Assembly (NCBI RefSeq): GCF_007830335.1 | Contig: NZ_VLKU01000004.1 | Span: forward strand, 248,001-312,000 | From: Paracoccus sulfuroxidans | Lineage (GTDB): Bacteria > Pseudomonadota > Alphaproteobacteria > Rhodobacterales > Rhodobacteraceae | Direction: 5' to 3' | DNA length: 64,000 bases | Part shown: one piece after another, positions 17,508 to 26,707 of the stretch | Layout: each line of letters opens with the position of its first letter | Numbering within the stretch: position 1 is the first letter of the stretch | Program-made: the position numbers and the translations under genes | Notes under the pieces: generated by a model | Database searches by the model: none | Seen by the model: only the letters and a program-made list of their open reading frames with translations | Told to the model about the DNA's origin: nothing

Positions 17508-19544
17508 TCAGAACGCGCGCGACACCGAAAGCTTGAAGTTCCGCCCCGGAGCGGGGCCGGTCAGCCAGGTGGCGGGCGTATAGTCGCGGTTGGTGACGTT
17601 ATCGACGCCCAGATGCACGGCCACGCCTTCTAGCGCGTCCTGCTGCGGGGTCCAGGTGGCGAAGATGTCATGGACGCCGTAGCCACCGCGACGCGTGCCA
17701 TCCGGCTTGTCGCGACCCGCAGCCAGCGTGCTGCGCGCGCCCACGCGCCATGCGTCATTCGCCTGCCATGCCGCAGACAGTGACAGGCGGTCGTTGGGCA
17801 GGCTGTCCAGCACCTCGCCATCCTGATCCTCGCCATCGACGACCGAAACCGCAGCCCCCAGCAGCAACCCGCCGGTGGCATAGCTCGCCTCCAGCTCGAA
17901 GCCCTTCAGATAAGCGCGGTCGATGTTGGTATAGGCCGGGGTCGGCGCCATGCCATTGGTGCGGATGATCATGTCGTCAATATGGTTGCGGAATGCCGTC
18001 AGCTTCAGCGCCGCCTCATCATCCGAGGTAAAGACATCGTTCGAGCGGTAAGAGAAGCCCAGCTCGATGTTCTTGCCCTTTTCATCCTTCAGATTGATCG
18101 CGGGCGCGCCGCCCATGAAGCCGTCGTAAAGCTCATCCACGGTGGGCATCCGGTTCACGAAAGCCACCGAGCCAAAGACCGCCCAATCATCGTTCAGCTT
18201 GTAGATCGCCGAGATCTGCGGCTCGATTGACTCGGACGAGACGCGGTCATCGGAATAGGTGACCGAGGATTTCGGCTCGGTCCGCTGCTTTTCATAGCGC
18301 AGGCCCGAGTTGATCGTCAGGCGGTCCCAGCTGACCTCCGACCAGGCGAAGGCCGCGGCCGAGCGGGTCCAGGCCTCGGGGTGCGAGGATGAGGGCACGC
18401 TGGAGGTGCGCTCCTGCCGCAGATATTCCGTGCCGACCGTCAGGTGATGGGTATAGCCGTCGCCCGACAGATCCGCGACGTTCTGCGCCTTCAGCTTCCA
18501 CAGACGATAATCACGTTCCCCCAGCATCGAGGACATGATCGGCTCGGCAGGGTTGCTGCCCTGCTCGATGCGCTTCATCGTGTTGGTGTAGGACAGCGTC
18601 ACTTCCATATCGACATAGCGATTGTCCGCCGGGTTCCAGCCCCAGGTCAGCTTGGCGGTCTGGTCGCGGGTGGTGATGTCGCCCACGCCCCAGCCGGGGA
18701 AGCCGGGGAACAGGCCGACCTGCGCGCCTTCCAGCTGGTTGAAGTCCTGATCGTCCCCCTTGGCCTCCAGATGGTTATAGCTGAAGGCGATATACTGGTC
18801 GCCGAAGGTCTTCTTGGCCTTCAGCAGCAGGTTCGGCGTTTCCGAGTTTGACCGCACGCTGACATTGTCATCGGCATCCTTGGTGTCGCCCAGTTTGCGC
18901 CATGCGAAGGCTGCGACGCCCTCGAAATCGGCGGTCGGGCGCCAGCCCAAAGCGATGCTGGCCAGGGCCGTGTCGGGGTTCGATTCGTAGCCCAGCTTGG
19001 CGCGTCCGCCCCAGGTCTTGCCCTCGGCAATCAGGTCGTCGGCGTCGATCGTCTCCATAGCGATGACGCCGCCAAGCGCGCCCGAGCCATAAAGCGTCGA
19101 GGCGCCCGGCCCCCGAAGCACCTCGACCCGCTTCAGGAAGTCAGGCTCAACGAACAGCGAGCCCTGACGGTAGGATTCGTAATATTTCTCTTCGCCGTCG
19201 ATCATCTGCACGATGCCGGATTCCGAGGCAGCAAGCCCCGCCCCAAAACCGCGAATGTTGAACGCCTGACCGAAGAAACTGCCCGAGCCCACGCCCGCGA
19301 CGCCCGGCACGGTGTCCAGCACCTGACCGATATGGCCGGGCGCGATGTCGCCCAGCGTCTGGCTGTCGATGACCGAGATGGATTGCGGCACCTCGGAGGC
19401 CACTTTCGGGATGCCGGCGCGGATGACGATCCGGTCCAGCACATAGGGCGCGCGGTCCTCGGTCTGGGCGGCGTCCTGCGCATAGGCAAGAATGGGAAGA
19501 AGGCAGCAGCTGGCCAGCAGCGCCGCTTTCGAGACATGGTTCAT
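17508..19544 (-). CDS. hmuR: TonB-dependent haem receptor
   Basis: 678 residues, the usual length for outer-membrane haem receptors. The signal peptide is residues 1-22 (cleavage after AYA). A TonB-box-like DRIVIRAG follows near 37-44, then the plug domain (VPQSISVIDSQTLGD, VEVLRGPGASTLYGSGALGG) and a 22-strand barrel ending in a terminal Phe (KLSVSRAF). It faces away from hmuSTUV across a 150-bp shared promoter region. It brings haem across the outer membrane with TonB energy. A FRAP/NPNL-type haem motif was not clearly seen, so the exact ligand is inferred from context. Confidence 0.9.
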   Translation of the reverse strand: MNHVSKAALLASCCLLPILAYAQDAAQTEDRAPYVLDRIVIRAGIPKVASEVPQSISVIDSQTLGDIAPGHIGQVLDTVPGVAGVGSGSFFGQAFNIRGFGAGLAASESGIVQMIDGEEKYYESYRQGSLFVEPDFLKRVEVLRGPGASTLYGSGALGGVIAMETIDADDLIAEGKTWGGRAKLGYESNPDTALASIALGWRPTADFEGVAAFAWRKLGDTKDADDNVSVRSNSETPNLLLKAKKTFGDQYIAFSYNHLEAKGDDQDFNQLEGAQVGLFPGFPGWGVGDITTRDQTAKLTWGWNPADNRYVDMEVTLSYTNTMKRIEQGSNPAEPIMSSMLGERDYRLWKLKAQNVADLSGDGYTHHLTVGTEYLRQERTSSVPSSSHPEAWTRSAAAFAWSEVSWDRLTINSGLRYEKQRTEPKSSVTYSDDRVSSESIEPQISAIYKLNDDWAVFGSVAFVNRMPTVDELYDGFMGGAPAINLKDEKGKNIELGFSYRSNDVFTSDDEAALKLTAFRNHIDDMIIRTNGMAPTPAYTNIDRAYLKGFELEASYATGGLLLGAAVSVVDGEDQDGEVLDSLPNDRLSLSAAWQANDAWRVGARSTLAAGRDKPDGTRRGGYGVHDIFATWTPQQDALEGVAVHLGVDNVTNRDYTPATWLTGPAPGRNFKLSVSRAF

Positions 19545-19602
19545 GGCATGTACCCTGAGTCAGCGTGAAAGAATGATCAGGCTGGCGGGTCGCTCGCGTC
19601 AC

Positions 19603-19631
19603 TTGATTTCGATAAAATGGCAAAGTAAAAT
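19603..19631 (+). promoter_or_regulatory. Promoter of hmuSTUV
   Basis: TTGATT (19603-19608), exactly 17 bp, TAAAAT (19626-19631). This AT-rich block stands out from the surrounding GC-rich DNA. It fully overlaps the promoter on the other strand. Confidence 0.6.
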
Positions 19632-19637
19632 AGTCAA
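19609..19637 (-). promoter_or_regulatory. Promoter of hmuR
   Basis: Minus strand: TTGACT (19637-19632), exactly 17 bp, TATCGA (19614-19609). It is interleaved with the hmuS promoter, so one iron- or haem-responsive repressor bound here could control both directions. I could not assign a Fur, Irr or RirA box with confidence. Confidence 0.55.
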
Positions 19638-19694
19638 CTAACGCGTACCAGCCTTTCGCCAGACACGCATCGAACCGTCACGAAAGAGCCCGAA

Positions 19695-20735
19695 ATGCCA
19701 CAATATTCCCCCGCCGAGCTGCGCCGGTTGAAGCGCGAATCCAAACAGCGCGCCTTTGATCTGGCCGCCGAACTGGGCGTGTCCGAAGGCGCGCTGGTCG
19801 CGGCCGAGGTCGGGCATGGCGCGACGCGCATCGATGCGACGCTGGGCCGCCTGATCCCCGCCGTCGAGACGCTGGGCGAGGTGATGGCGCTGACCCGCAA
19901 CCGCTCCTGCGTGATCGAAAAGGTCGGCACTTACGGCGAGTTTCATGACGGCGACCATGCCGCGATGACGCTGACCGATGAGATCGACCTGCGGATGTTC
20001 CCGCGCTATTTCCGCCATGCCTTCTCGGTCGAGACGGAAAACGATCACGGCATTTCCCGCTCGATCCAGGTGTTCGATGCGACCGGCAGCGCGATCCACA
20101 AGGTGCATCTGCGCGCGAATTCGAACCTTGAGGCCTATGAGGCGCTCAAGCGCGATCTGGCGCTGGACGACCAGTCCGATGAGATCGCCTTTGAACCGGC
20201 GGCCGAGGTCGAGGGCGCGAAATCCGCGCTGGACCGGGTCGATACGCTGCGCGAGGAATGGGCGCGCATGAGCGACACGCATCAGTTCAACACGCTGGTG
20301 CGGCGGCTGAAGATGAACCGACTGGGCGCTTACCGCATCGCAGGCGCGCCCCATGTGCGGCCGCTGGATGTCAGCGCCGTTCAGGCCATGTTCGACCGGA
20401 TGCTGGCCGATGGCCTGCGCACGATGCTGTTTGTCGGCAATCAGGGCTGTATCGAGATCCACTCGGGTCCGATCCATTCGCTGAATCCCATGGGGCCGTG
20501 GATCAATGTCATGGACCCGCGTTTCAACCTGCATCTGCGCGGCGATCACGTGGCTGAGGTCTGGGCCGTCGACAAGCCCACCAAACGCGGTCCGGCGATC
20601 TCGGTCGAGGCTTTCGACGCCGAGGGGGCGCTGATCTTCCAGGCCTTCACGCAGCGGGCCGAAAAGGGCGGCGATCCTGACGCCTGGGCGCAGATGGTCG
20701 CGGACCTGCCGGTTCTGGCCGAGGCCGCCGAATGA
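19695..20735 (+). CDS. hmuS: HmuS, haem-degrading/haem-trafficking protein
   Basis: 346 residues, two tandem HmuS/ChuS-type half domains (about 30-165 and 200-340). Segments such as VMALTRNRSCVIEKVGTYG, and in the second half TMLFVGNQGCIEIHSGP and WINVMDPRFNLHL, are typical of the family. The cytoplasmic protein takes haem from the importer and degrades or passes it on. It is the first gene of hmuSTUV and overlaps hmuT by 4 bp. Confidence 0.93.
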   Translation: MPQYSPAELRRLKRESKQRAFDLAAELGVSEGALVAAEVGHGATRIDATLGRLIPAVETLGEVMALTRNRSCVIEKVGTYGEFHDGDHAAMTLTDEIDLRMFPRYFRHAFSVETENDHGISRSIQVFDATGSAIHKVHLRANSNLEAYEALKRDLALDDQSDEIAFEPAAEVEGAKSALDRVDTLREEWARMSDTHQFNTLVRRLKMNRLGAYRIAGAPHVRPLDVSAVQAMFDRMLADGLRTMLFVGNQGCIEIHSGPIHSLNPMGPWINVMDPRFNLHLRGDHVAEVWAVDKPTKRGPAISVEAFDAEGALIFQAFTQRAEKGGDPDAWAQMVADLPVLAEAAE

Positions 20736-21610
20736 AACGGCTTCTGCTTTCGGTTGCCCTGCTGGCCGGTCCGGCAGCGGCCGCCGAGCCGCATCCCGAC
20801 GCGACCCGTGTGCTGAGCCTCGGTGGCTCGATCACCGAGATCGTCTATGCTCTGGGCGAAGAGGGGCGTCTGGTCGGGCGCGACATGACCTCCTCCTTCC
20901 CGCCCGAGGCGCAGGCCCTGCCGGATGTGGGCTATGTCCGGCAGCTTTCGCCCGAGGGCGTGCTGTCGGTCAAACCCGACCTCATTCTGGCCGAGGACGG
21001 CGCAGGCCCACCCGAGACAGTCGAGGTGCTGAAGAACGCCGGGATCGCTTACGAATCCATCGCCTCGGATTGGAGCGATACGGGCATCCGCGACAAGATC
21101 GACGCCGTTGCCACCGCTCTGGGCGTGCCCGAAAAAGGACAGGCGCTGGCCGACAAGATCGCGCAGGAGTTCAGCACTGCCGAGACCCGCGCGAAATCGG
21201 TGACCGAGCCGCGCAAGGTCATGTTCATCATGTCGCTGCAGGGTGGGCGGATCATGGCCTCGGGGCGGCAGACCTCGGCGAACGGGATCATCCATCTGGC
21301 GGGCGCGCAGAACGCTTTCTATGAATTCGAGGGCTACAAGACCGTCACCGATGAGGCCGTGCTGGCCGCCAATCCCGACGTGATCCTGATGATGGACCGC
21401 AACGCCCCGCAGGCCAACAAGGCCGCCAACGGCACCGATGACCATGCCGCGCTGCGCGAGCAAGTGCTGGCGATGCCCGCGATCGCCGCGACGCCTGCCG
21501 GCAAGAACGGTGCCTTTGTCCAGATGGACGGGCTGTTCCTGCTGGGCTTCGGTCCGCGGACGGGGCAGGCCGCCCTTGCGCTGCATGACGCTGTCTACGG
21601 GACCGAGTGA
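20732..21610 (+). CDS. hmuT: HmuT, periplasmic haem-binding protein
   Basis: 292 residues with a signal peptide of about 20 (KRLLLSVALLAGPAAAAEPH). The helical-backbone binding fold of the FepB/HmuT class is shown by RVLSLGGSITEIVYALGEE, VGYVRQLSPEGVLSVKPDLI and NPDVILMMDR. The ATG lies in the hmuS stop. It delivers haem to HmuUV. Confidence 0.92.
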   Translation: MKRLLLSVALLAGPAAAAEPHPDATRVLSLGGSITEIVYALGEEGRLVGRDMTSSFPPEAQALPDVGYVRQLSPEGVLSVKPDLILAEDGAGPPETVEVLKNAGIAYESIASDWSDTGIRDKIDAVATALGVPEKGQALADKIAQEFSTAETRAKSVTEPRKVMFIMSLQGGRIMASGRQTSANGIIHLAGAQNAFYEFEGYKTVTDEAVLAANPDVILMMDRNAPQANKAANGTDDHAALREQVLAMPAIAATPAGKNGAFVQMDGLFLLGFGPRTGQAALALHDAVYGTE

Positions 21611-22683
21611 TGGTCGCCATCTCGACCGGGCGGATGGTGCGGATTGAGGGCGACCGCTCGGCCCGGGCGCGCGGGCTGGCGGTGCTGCTGGTCGGGCTGC
21701 TGATCGCCGTCTCGCTGGCCTCGCTGGGCTGGGGGGCGACGGATACCAGCCTGTCGGGGGTACTGCGCGACCTGCTGTCGGGGCGTCCGATCTCGCAGCA
21801 GGACAGCATCGTGATGTTGCAGATCCGACTGCCTCGGCTGGTGACGGGCATTCTGGTGGGCGCGGCGCTGGCGATGTCGGGCGCGATCATGCAGGGCCTG
21901 TTTCGTAATCCGTTGGCCGATCCGGGGCTGGTTGGCGTCAGCGCGGGTGCCTCGCTTGGCGCGGTCGCGGCCATCGTTCTGGGCGGTGCGCTGCCCGCGT
22001 CCATGGCGGCGGTCTTCGGCTGGTATCTGACGCCGGTCGCGGCCTTTGTCGGAAGCTGGCTCTGCACGATCCTGCTTTACCGCATCGCCACCCGCAGGGG
22101 GCGCACCTCGGTCGCGACCATGCTGCTGGCGGGGATCGCGCTGGCGGCGATGATCGGCGCGGTCACGGGCATCATCATCTACAAGGCCAATGACGCGCAG
22201 CTGCGCGACCTGACCTTCTGGGGCCTCGGGTCACTGGGTGGGGCAAGCTGGCCCAAGGTGACGGCGGCGGCGCCGGTCATCCTGCTGGCGCTGCTGGCGG
22301 GTCCCTGGCTTGCACGCGGGCTGAACGGGCTGGCCTTGGGCGAGGCTGCGGCGGCCCATGTCGGCATCCGCGTGCAGCGTGTCAAGAATGCGGCGATCCT
22401 GACGGTCGCGGGCGCGGTCGGGGCCTCGGTCGCGATCTCGGGCGGCATCGGCTTTGTGGGCATCGTCGTGCCGCATCTGCTGCGGCTGGTCTCGGGGCCG
22501 GATCATCGCTGGCTGCTGGTGAACTCGGGCCTGCTGGGCGCATCGCTGCTGCTGCTGGCCGATATGATCAGCCGCTCGGTCGTGGCCCCGGCCGAACTCC
22601 CCATCGGCATCATCACCGCCGTCATCGGCGGACCGTTCTTCATGTGGGTGCTGCTGCGCAACCGAGGAGTGCTGGACCTGTGA
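21610..22683 (+). CDS. hmuU: HmuU, haem ABC transporter permease
   Basis: 357 residues from the ATG at 21610 (a GTG three bases earlier is also possible). About ten membrane segments in the FecCD/BtuC pattern, with IRLPRLVTGILVGAALAMSG, GLFRNPLADPGLVGVSAGAS and GFVGIVVPHLLRLV. It shares one base with the hmuT stop and overlaps the hmuV start. Confidence 0.93.
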   Translation: MVAISTGRMVRIEGDRSARARGLAVLLVGLLIAVSLASLGWGATDTSLSGVLRDLLSGRPISQQDSIVMLQIRLPRLVTGILVGAALAMSGAIMQGLFRNPLADPGLVGVSAGASLGAVAAIVLGGALPASMAAVFGWYLTPVAAFVGSWLCTILLYRIATRRGRTSVATMLLAGIALAAMIGAVTGIIIYKANDAQLRDLTFWGLGSLGGASWPKVTAAAPVILLALLAGPWLARGLNGLALGEAAAAHVGIRVQRVKNAAILTVAGAVGASVAISGGIGFVGIVVPHLLRLVSGPDHRWLLVNSGLLGASLLLLADMISRSVVAPAELPIGIITAVIGGPFFMWVLLRNRGVLDL

Positions 22684-23456
22684 GCGTTATTGCCGAAGAC
22701 ATCCGCATCAGCCTGAGCGGGAAAGAGATCCTGCATGGCGTCGATTTCAGCGCCGTCGCCGGAGAGCTGACGGCCATCGTCGGCCCGAACGGCTCGGGCA
22801 AGACCACGCTGCTGCGCGCGCTGACAGCCGATATCGGCTATCGCGGGCGCATTCGGTTGAACGGGGTGGACATCGCGCGCGCCGATATCGCGGCGCTGGC
22901 GCGGATGCGCGCCGTGCTGCCGCAGGCCAGCAGCCTGTCCTTCCCCTTCACCGTGGCCGAGATCGTCCGCATCGGGCTGGAAGCGCAGGGCCAGCGCGAC
23001 GACAACCTGATCCGTCAGGCGCTGCAGCTGGTGGACCTGCCCGGCTTTTCCGGGCGGCTTTATCAGGAGCTGTCGGGGGGTGAGCAGCAGCGCGTGCAAC
23101 TGGCCCGCGTCCTCTGCCAGGTCTGGCAGCCGGTCGGCCCCGATGGCCCGCGCTGGCTGTTTCTGGATGAGCCGGTCAGCAGTCTGGATATCGGCCACCA
23201 GCTGACCATCATGCGTCTGGCGCGCGACTATGCGCGGCGCGGCGGCGGCGTCATCGCGGTCATGCATGACTTGAACCTGACGGCGATGTTTGCCGACCGG
23301 CTGTGCATGATGAAGCAGGGCGCGATCCTAGCCGAGGGACGCCCGCAGACCGTCCTGACCGATGAGACCCTGACTGCCGCCTATGGCTGCGCGCTGCGGG
23401 TCAATGTCGTGCCGCAGGCGGGGCCGTGGTTGCTGCCTCAGGGGGCAGGGGCCTGA
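22680..23456 (+). CDS. hmuV: HmuV, haem ABC transporter ATP-binding protein
   Basis: 258 residues from the GTG at 22680, inside the hmuU stop (GTGA). Walker A is GPNGSGKTT, the signature is ELSGGEQQRV, Walker B is WLFLDEPVSSLD, and the H-loop is in VMHDLNLT. This completes hmuSTUV. Its 3' end overlaps the convergent gene on the other strand by 19 bp. Confidence 0.93.
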   Translation: MSVIAEDIRISLSGKEILHGVDFSAVAGELTAIVGPNGSGKTTLLRALTADIGYRGRIRLNGVDIARADIAALARMRAVLPQASSLSFPFTVAEIVRIGLEAQGQRDDNLIRQALQLVDLPGFSGRLYQELSGGEQQRVQLARVLCQVWQPVGPDGPRWLFLDEPVSSLDIGHQLTIMRLARDYARRGGGVIAVMHDLNLTAMFADRLCMMKQGAILAEGRPQTVLTDETLTAAYGCALRVNVVPQAGPWLLPQGAGA

Positions 23457-24214
23457 GCACTGGCGGCGGCGCTGCGCACGGTGCGGGCGATCAGCTCTGA
23501 CCAGTGCCGGATCGCCTCTGCGCCTGCGGTCAGGTCATTGCGGATCTCGAACTCGACGCAAGGAATGCCGCGCTTTTCGCCGTGAACGGGGATGGTGTAG
23601 TCGCCCTCATCGCTCATGGCATAGGGCTGGTTGTCACCCACCGTATGATCCGAGTGGCGGCGCAGATAGTCCAGCGCCGCCGGGGCGAATTGCCGGTCAC
23701 GATTGTAAAGGACGCCAACCTCCCACGGGCGGGGCACGCCTTTATAGACCGGCGTGAAGCTGTGGATCGTCACCAGAAAAGTGGGTTTGCCTGCCTCCCG
23801 GCGCGCATCCAGCGCGGCCGAGACCGCATCGTGAAACGGCGACCAGACGGCCTGCCTGCGCACCTCAAGCTGGGCAGGCGTCAGCCCCGCATTGCCGGGG
23901 ATCGAGGTCAGCTCGCTAAGATCCGGCGCAAAGCCCGGCACGTCCGGACGCCGGTTGCAGTCGCAGACAAGGCGCGAATATCGCTGCATGTATAGCGGCG
24001 CGTCCAGCGCTTCGGCCAGCGCCACCGCGATCTCTCTTGCGCCGATGTCCCATGCGATGTGGCGGGTCAGCTCGGACGTGGGCAGGCCCAGAGAGCCAAG
24101 GCTGCGCGGGATCAGCCGCCCGGCATGTTCGCAGACCAGCAGAAAGGGCGAGGCCCCGTCGGGGTTTACGCAATCCAGCGGATGCGGCTCATCATCGGCG
24201 ATCAGCCCGGTCAC
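23438..24214 (-). CDS. N-formylglutamate amidohydrolase family protein
   Basis: 258 residues. LLVCEHAGRLIP near 25-36 is the family's N-terminal His/Glu motif; RYSRLVCDCNRRP, TIHSFTPVY and EFEIRNDL are further conserved blocks. The family hydrolyses N-formyl-L-glutamate, the last step of one histidine pathway, but many members have unknown substrates and no hut genes are nearby. Its ATG overlaps the stop of the alpha/beta hydrolase gene by 4 bp. Confidence 0.85.
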   Translation of the reverse strand: MTGLIADDEPHPLDCVNPDGASPFLLVCEHAGRLIPRSLGSLGLPTSELTRHIAWDIGAREIAVALAEALDAPLYMQRYSRLVCDCNRRPDVPGFAPDLSELTSIPGNAGLTPAQLEVRRQAVWSPFHDAVSAALDARREAGKPTFLVTIHSFTPVYKGVPRPWEVGVLYNRDRQFAPAALDYLRRHSDHTVGDNQPYAMSDEGDYTIPVHGEKRGIPCVEFEIRNDLTAGAEAIRHWSELIARTVRSAAASAQAPAP

Positions 24215-25011
24215 GGCTGGCCCCCGGCATCGGGAAGCAGGCCAAGGAAAGCCGCGACCTCATCCAGCAGCAGCGCCTCATTGTCGCGATGGGGGACATG
24301 GCCGACGCCGGTCAGGATCTTCATGCGGCCCTGTGGGGCACGGGCGATCCGCGCCGCATTCTCGACCGAGCCATATTCGTCAAGCTCACCATGCAGGGCC
24401 AGCGTGGGGCAGGGGACGCGGGCGATGGTCTGGGTCAGGGTCCAGTCGGCAAAGGCCTCGGAGAGCCAGTTCTCGGTCCAGGCATCGACGACCCAGCGGG
24501 ATTTCTCGCCGTGATAGCGATGCAGGCGGCCCAGAGCCTCGGGGTCGCTGAACGTGTCTTTGGCTTCCTGCACCCCGGCCTTGGTCTTTGGCTCATTGAC
24601 CGCCTGCGCGGCAATGGTGATCAGCGCGATGCAGCGTTCGGGTTCCTGCGCGGCGATCTCGACCGCCATGCCGCCGCCGACGCTGTGGCCGCAGGCGATG
24701 AAATGCGTAAGCCCCAGATGCCGGCAGATCAGCGGGACGGCGCCGCGCGCCTCCTCGGCCACGAAATCGGGGCCGGGCAGGGCGTCACGCGGGTCCGAGC
24801 GGCCAAAGCCCAGCCGGTCATAGGCGATGACGCTGCGCCCGGTGCGGAGCGCCAGATGGGCGGGAAAGCTGCGCCACAGCTCGACCGAGCCCAGCGAGTC
24901 ATGCATCAGCAGGATCGGCGCGCGATCCCCCGGCATCGGCCAGAGGCGCAGGAACAGGCGGCCATCGGGCGTCTGCAGATATTCGTCGCGGGGGTCGGGT
25001 GTCTTGGTCAT
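24211..25011 (-). CDS. Alpha/beta hydrolase
   Basis: 266 residues with an intact catalytic set: oxyanion region MHDSLGS, nucleophile elbow ACGHSVGGGM (Ser), Asp in LHGELDEYG and His in GVGHVPHRD. No signal peptide, so it acts in the cytoplasm. It is transcribed just before the N-formylglutamate amidohydrolase gene. The substrate cannot be inferred. Confidence 0.87.
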   Translation of the reverse strand: MTKTPDPRDEYLQTPDGRLFLRLWPMPGDRAPILLMHDSLGSVELWRSFPAHLALRTGRSVIAYDRLGFGRSDPRDALPGPDFVAEEARGAVPLICRHLGLTHFIACGHSVGGGMAVEIAAQEPERCIALITIAAQAVNEPKTKAGVQEAKDTFSDPEALGRLHRYHGEKSRWVVDAWTENWLSEAFADWTLTQTIARVPCPTLALHGELDEYGSVENAARIARAPQGRMKILTGVGHVPHRDNEALLLDEVAAFLGLLPDAGGQP

Positions 25012-25079
25012 ATCCGTCGATCTGATCGGGAGCGGCCAAGTCTTGTGCGCGGGCGCGGGATTGTCCAGACGCCGGGCCG

Positions 25080-25107
25080 AAAAAGGGCCGCCGGATCGCG
25101 GCGGCCC
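25080..25107 (-). terminator. Terminator after the DUF475 gene
   Basis: A 9-bp stem (GGGCCGCCG at 25085-25093, CGGCGGCCC at 25099-25107). Read on the minus strand it is followed by TTTTT, so it terminates the DUF475 transcript. Confidence 0.85.
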
Positions 25108-25116
25108 CCGAATGGG

Positions 25117-26223
25117 TCAGTGATGCGTCGGGCTTTCGCCCGGATGGCGACGGTTCCAGCGGATCGACGACCAAAGCGAGATGCCGATCAGGCCCGCGCC
25201 GCCAAGGCCGGTGATGACCTCGGGGATATGCGTCAGCGTCTGCACATACATGATCACCGACAGGATCAGGATGGCGTAGAAGGCCCCGTGCTCCAGATAG
25301 CGGTACTGGGTCAGCGTGCCTTTCTCGACCAGCATGATGGTCATCGAGCGGACATACATCGCCCCGATGCCAAGGCCGATGGCGATGATGAACAGGTTCT
25401 GCGTCAGCGCGAAAGCCCCGATCACCCCGTCGAACGAGAAGCTGGCGTCCAGCACCTCAAGATAGAGGAACGCCCCCAGGCCGCCCTTGGCCGCGCCTTC
25501 CATCAGCTGCTGGCTGCGGTCCAGAACGCCGCCCAGCACCTCGACCAGCAGGAAGGTCAGCAGCCCCCAGATGGCCGAGTGGAAGAAGATGTTGGACTGC
25601 GCAGTGCCCAGCCTGCTTTCGATGACCTTCGAGAAGACCAGCATGACGCAGAGGACGAAGGCGATCTCGATTCCCTTGACCGAGGAATATTGCGAGGCCT
25701 TTTCCTCGACCCAGCGGACCCAGTGGATGTCCTTCTCATTGTTGAAGAAGAACGAGAGGCCCACCATCATCAGGAAGGTGCCGCCGAAGGCCGCGATGGG
25801 CAGGTGGGCGTCATGCATGATCTCGGCGTAGCGTTCCGGCTCTGATGCGGCCATGACCATGGCGGTCCAGGGGCCGACATTGGCGGCGACGACGACGATC
25901 AGCAGCGGGAAGACGATCCGCATGCCGAAGACCGCGATCAGGATGCCCCAGGTCAGGAAGCGGCGCTGCCAGAGCGGCGTCATGTCCTTGAGCTTGTTGG
26001 CGTTGACGATGGCGTTGTCGAAGCTGAGCGAGATCTCAAGCACGGCCAGCACGACGCAGATGAAGAAGATCGTCAGCGTGCCGCCCACGGTGCCGGTCAT
26101 CTGCCAGCCAAGGGCAGCGCCAAGCGCGAGGCCCAGAATCGTGACGATGAAAGCCCATTTGAAATAGTGCATCAGCGAATGCGTCCCTGCATTGCCGATG
26201 GAAGGATTGGTTCCGTTCCCCAT
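25117..26223 (-). CDS. DUF475 (TerC-related) integral membrane protein
   Basis: Up to 368 residues with about nine membrane segments. VLEISLSFDNAIVNANKL and VLDASFSFDGVIGAFAL are the paired acidic motifs of the TerC/DUF475 superfamily, thought to handle metal ions. The family usually begins at the equivalent of Met18 (MHYFKWAFIV, start at 26172), so the first 17 residues may not be translated. It is monocistronic with its own terminator. Confidence 0.88.
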   Translation of the reverse strand: MGNGTNPSIGNAGTHSLMHYFKWAFIVTILGLALGAALGWQMTGTVGGTLTIFFICVVLAVLEISLSFDNAIVNANKLKDMTPLWQRRFLTWGILIAVFGMRIVFPLLIVVVAANVGPWTAMVMAASEPERYAEIMHDAHLPIAAFGGTFLMMVGLSFFFNNEKDIHWVRWVEEKASQYSSVKGIEIAFVLCVMLVFSKVIESRLGTAQSNIFFHSAIWGLLTFLLVEVLGGVLDRSQQLMEGAAKGGLGAFLYLEVLDASFSFDGVIGAFALTQNLFIIAIGLGIGAMYVRSMTIMLVEKGTLTQYRYLEHGAFYAILILSVIMYVQTLTHIPEVITGLGGAGLIGISLWSSIRWNRRHPGESPTHH

Positions 26224-26592
26224 TTTGAAAGGTCCAGGCGGCTGGTCAAAATTCGGTCGCCGACATCACGGATGTGCCGCCACATCCGCCAGAGGGGCCC
26301 GGCCGGCCGGTGGTGTGCTCGCGAAAACGCGAGCTGCGCGAAATTGTCGCAATTCGGGGCGAAAATCAAGTTCGGAATATGGGGAGGTGCGGTGGGTTGC
26401 CGGTTTGAGGAGGCCGTGCTGCAGGGGTGCCTAGAGAACTGGACTACGTCTACGCGCTGGCCCCGATGCTTCGGGGCAGGTCAAGCTTGCCGCTGCTTAC
26501 TGCGCTCTGACCGATCCCGGCTAAATCTGCTTCCCCGGAGACGAATTGCGCTTGCAATTCCCCCGCCCCCGGTTTACCTGCCCCTCCACGGT
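26224..26592. other. Intergenic region between the DUF475 gene and tRNA-Pro
   Basis: No gene seen. It must hold the promoters of DUF475 (-) and tRNA-Pro (+). Two small perfect hairpins are visible: GCTCGCG-AAAA-CGCGAGC near 26318, and GAATTGC-GCTT-GCAATTC at 26543-26560. Confidence 0.5.
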
Positions 26593-26669
26593 CGGAGCGT
26601 AGCGCAGCCTGGTAGCGCACCTGCTTCGGGAGCAGGGGGTCGGAGGTTCGAATCCTCTCGCTCCGACCA
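26593..26669 (+). tRNA. tRNA-Pro(CGG)
   Basis: 77 bases with encoded CCA. Acceptor stem CGGAGCG/CGCTCCG, D arm with AGCCTGGTA, anticodon stem CCTGC/GCAGG with loop TTCGGGA (anticodon CGG), T arm GGAGG-TTCGAAT-CCTCT. The accessory island begins immediately after it. Confidence 0.97.
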
Positions 26670-26684
26670 GATTTCCCGTGGAAA

Positions 26685-26707
26685 GAGGCAGAAAGAGCTG
26701 CCTTTTT
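26685..26707 (+). terminator. Terminator of tRNA-Pro
   Basis: GGCAG (26687-26691), 6-base loop, CTGCC (26698-26702), then TTTTT. It lies 16 bp past the tRNA end. Confidence 0.75.

Noticed and set aside
24037..25845. 602-codon plus-strand frame
   Set aside because: Antisense to the amidohydrolase, alpha/beta hydrolase and DUF475 genes, all with family motifs.
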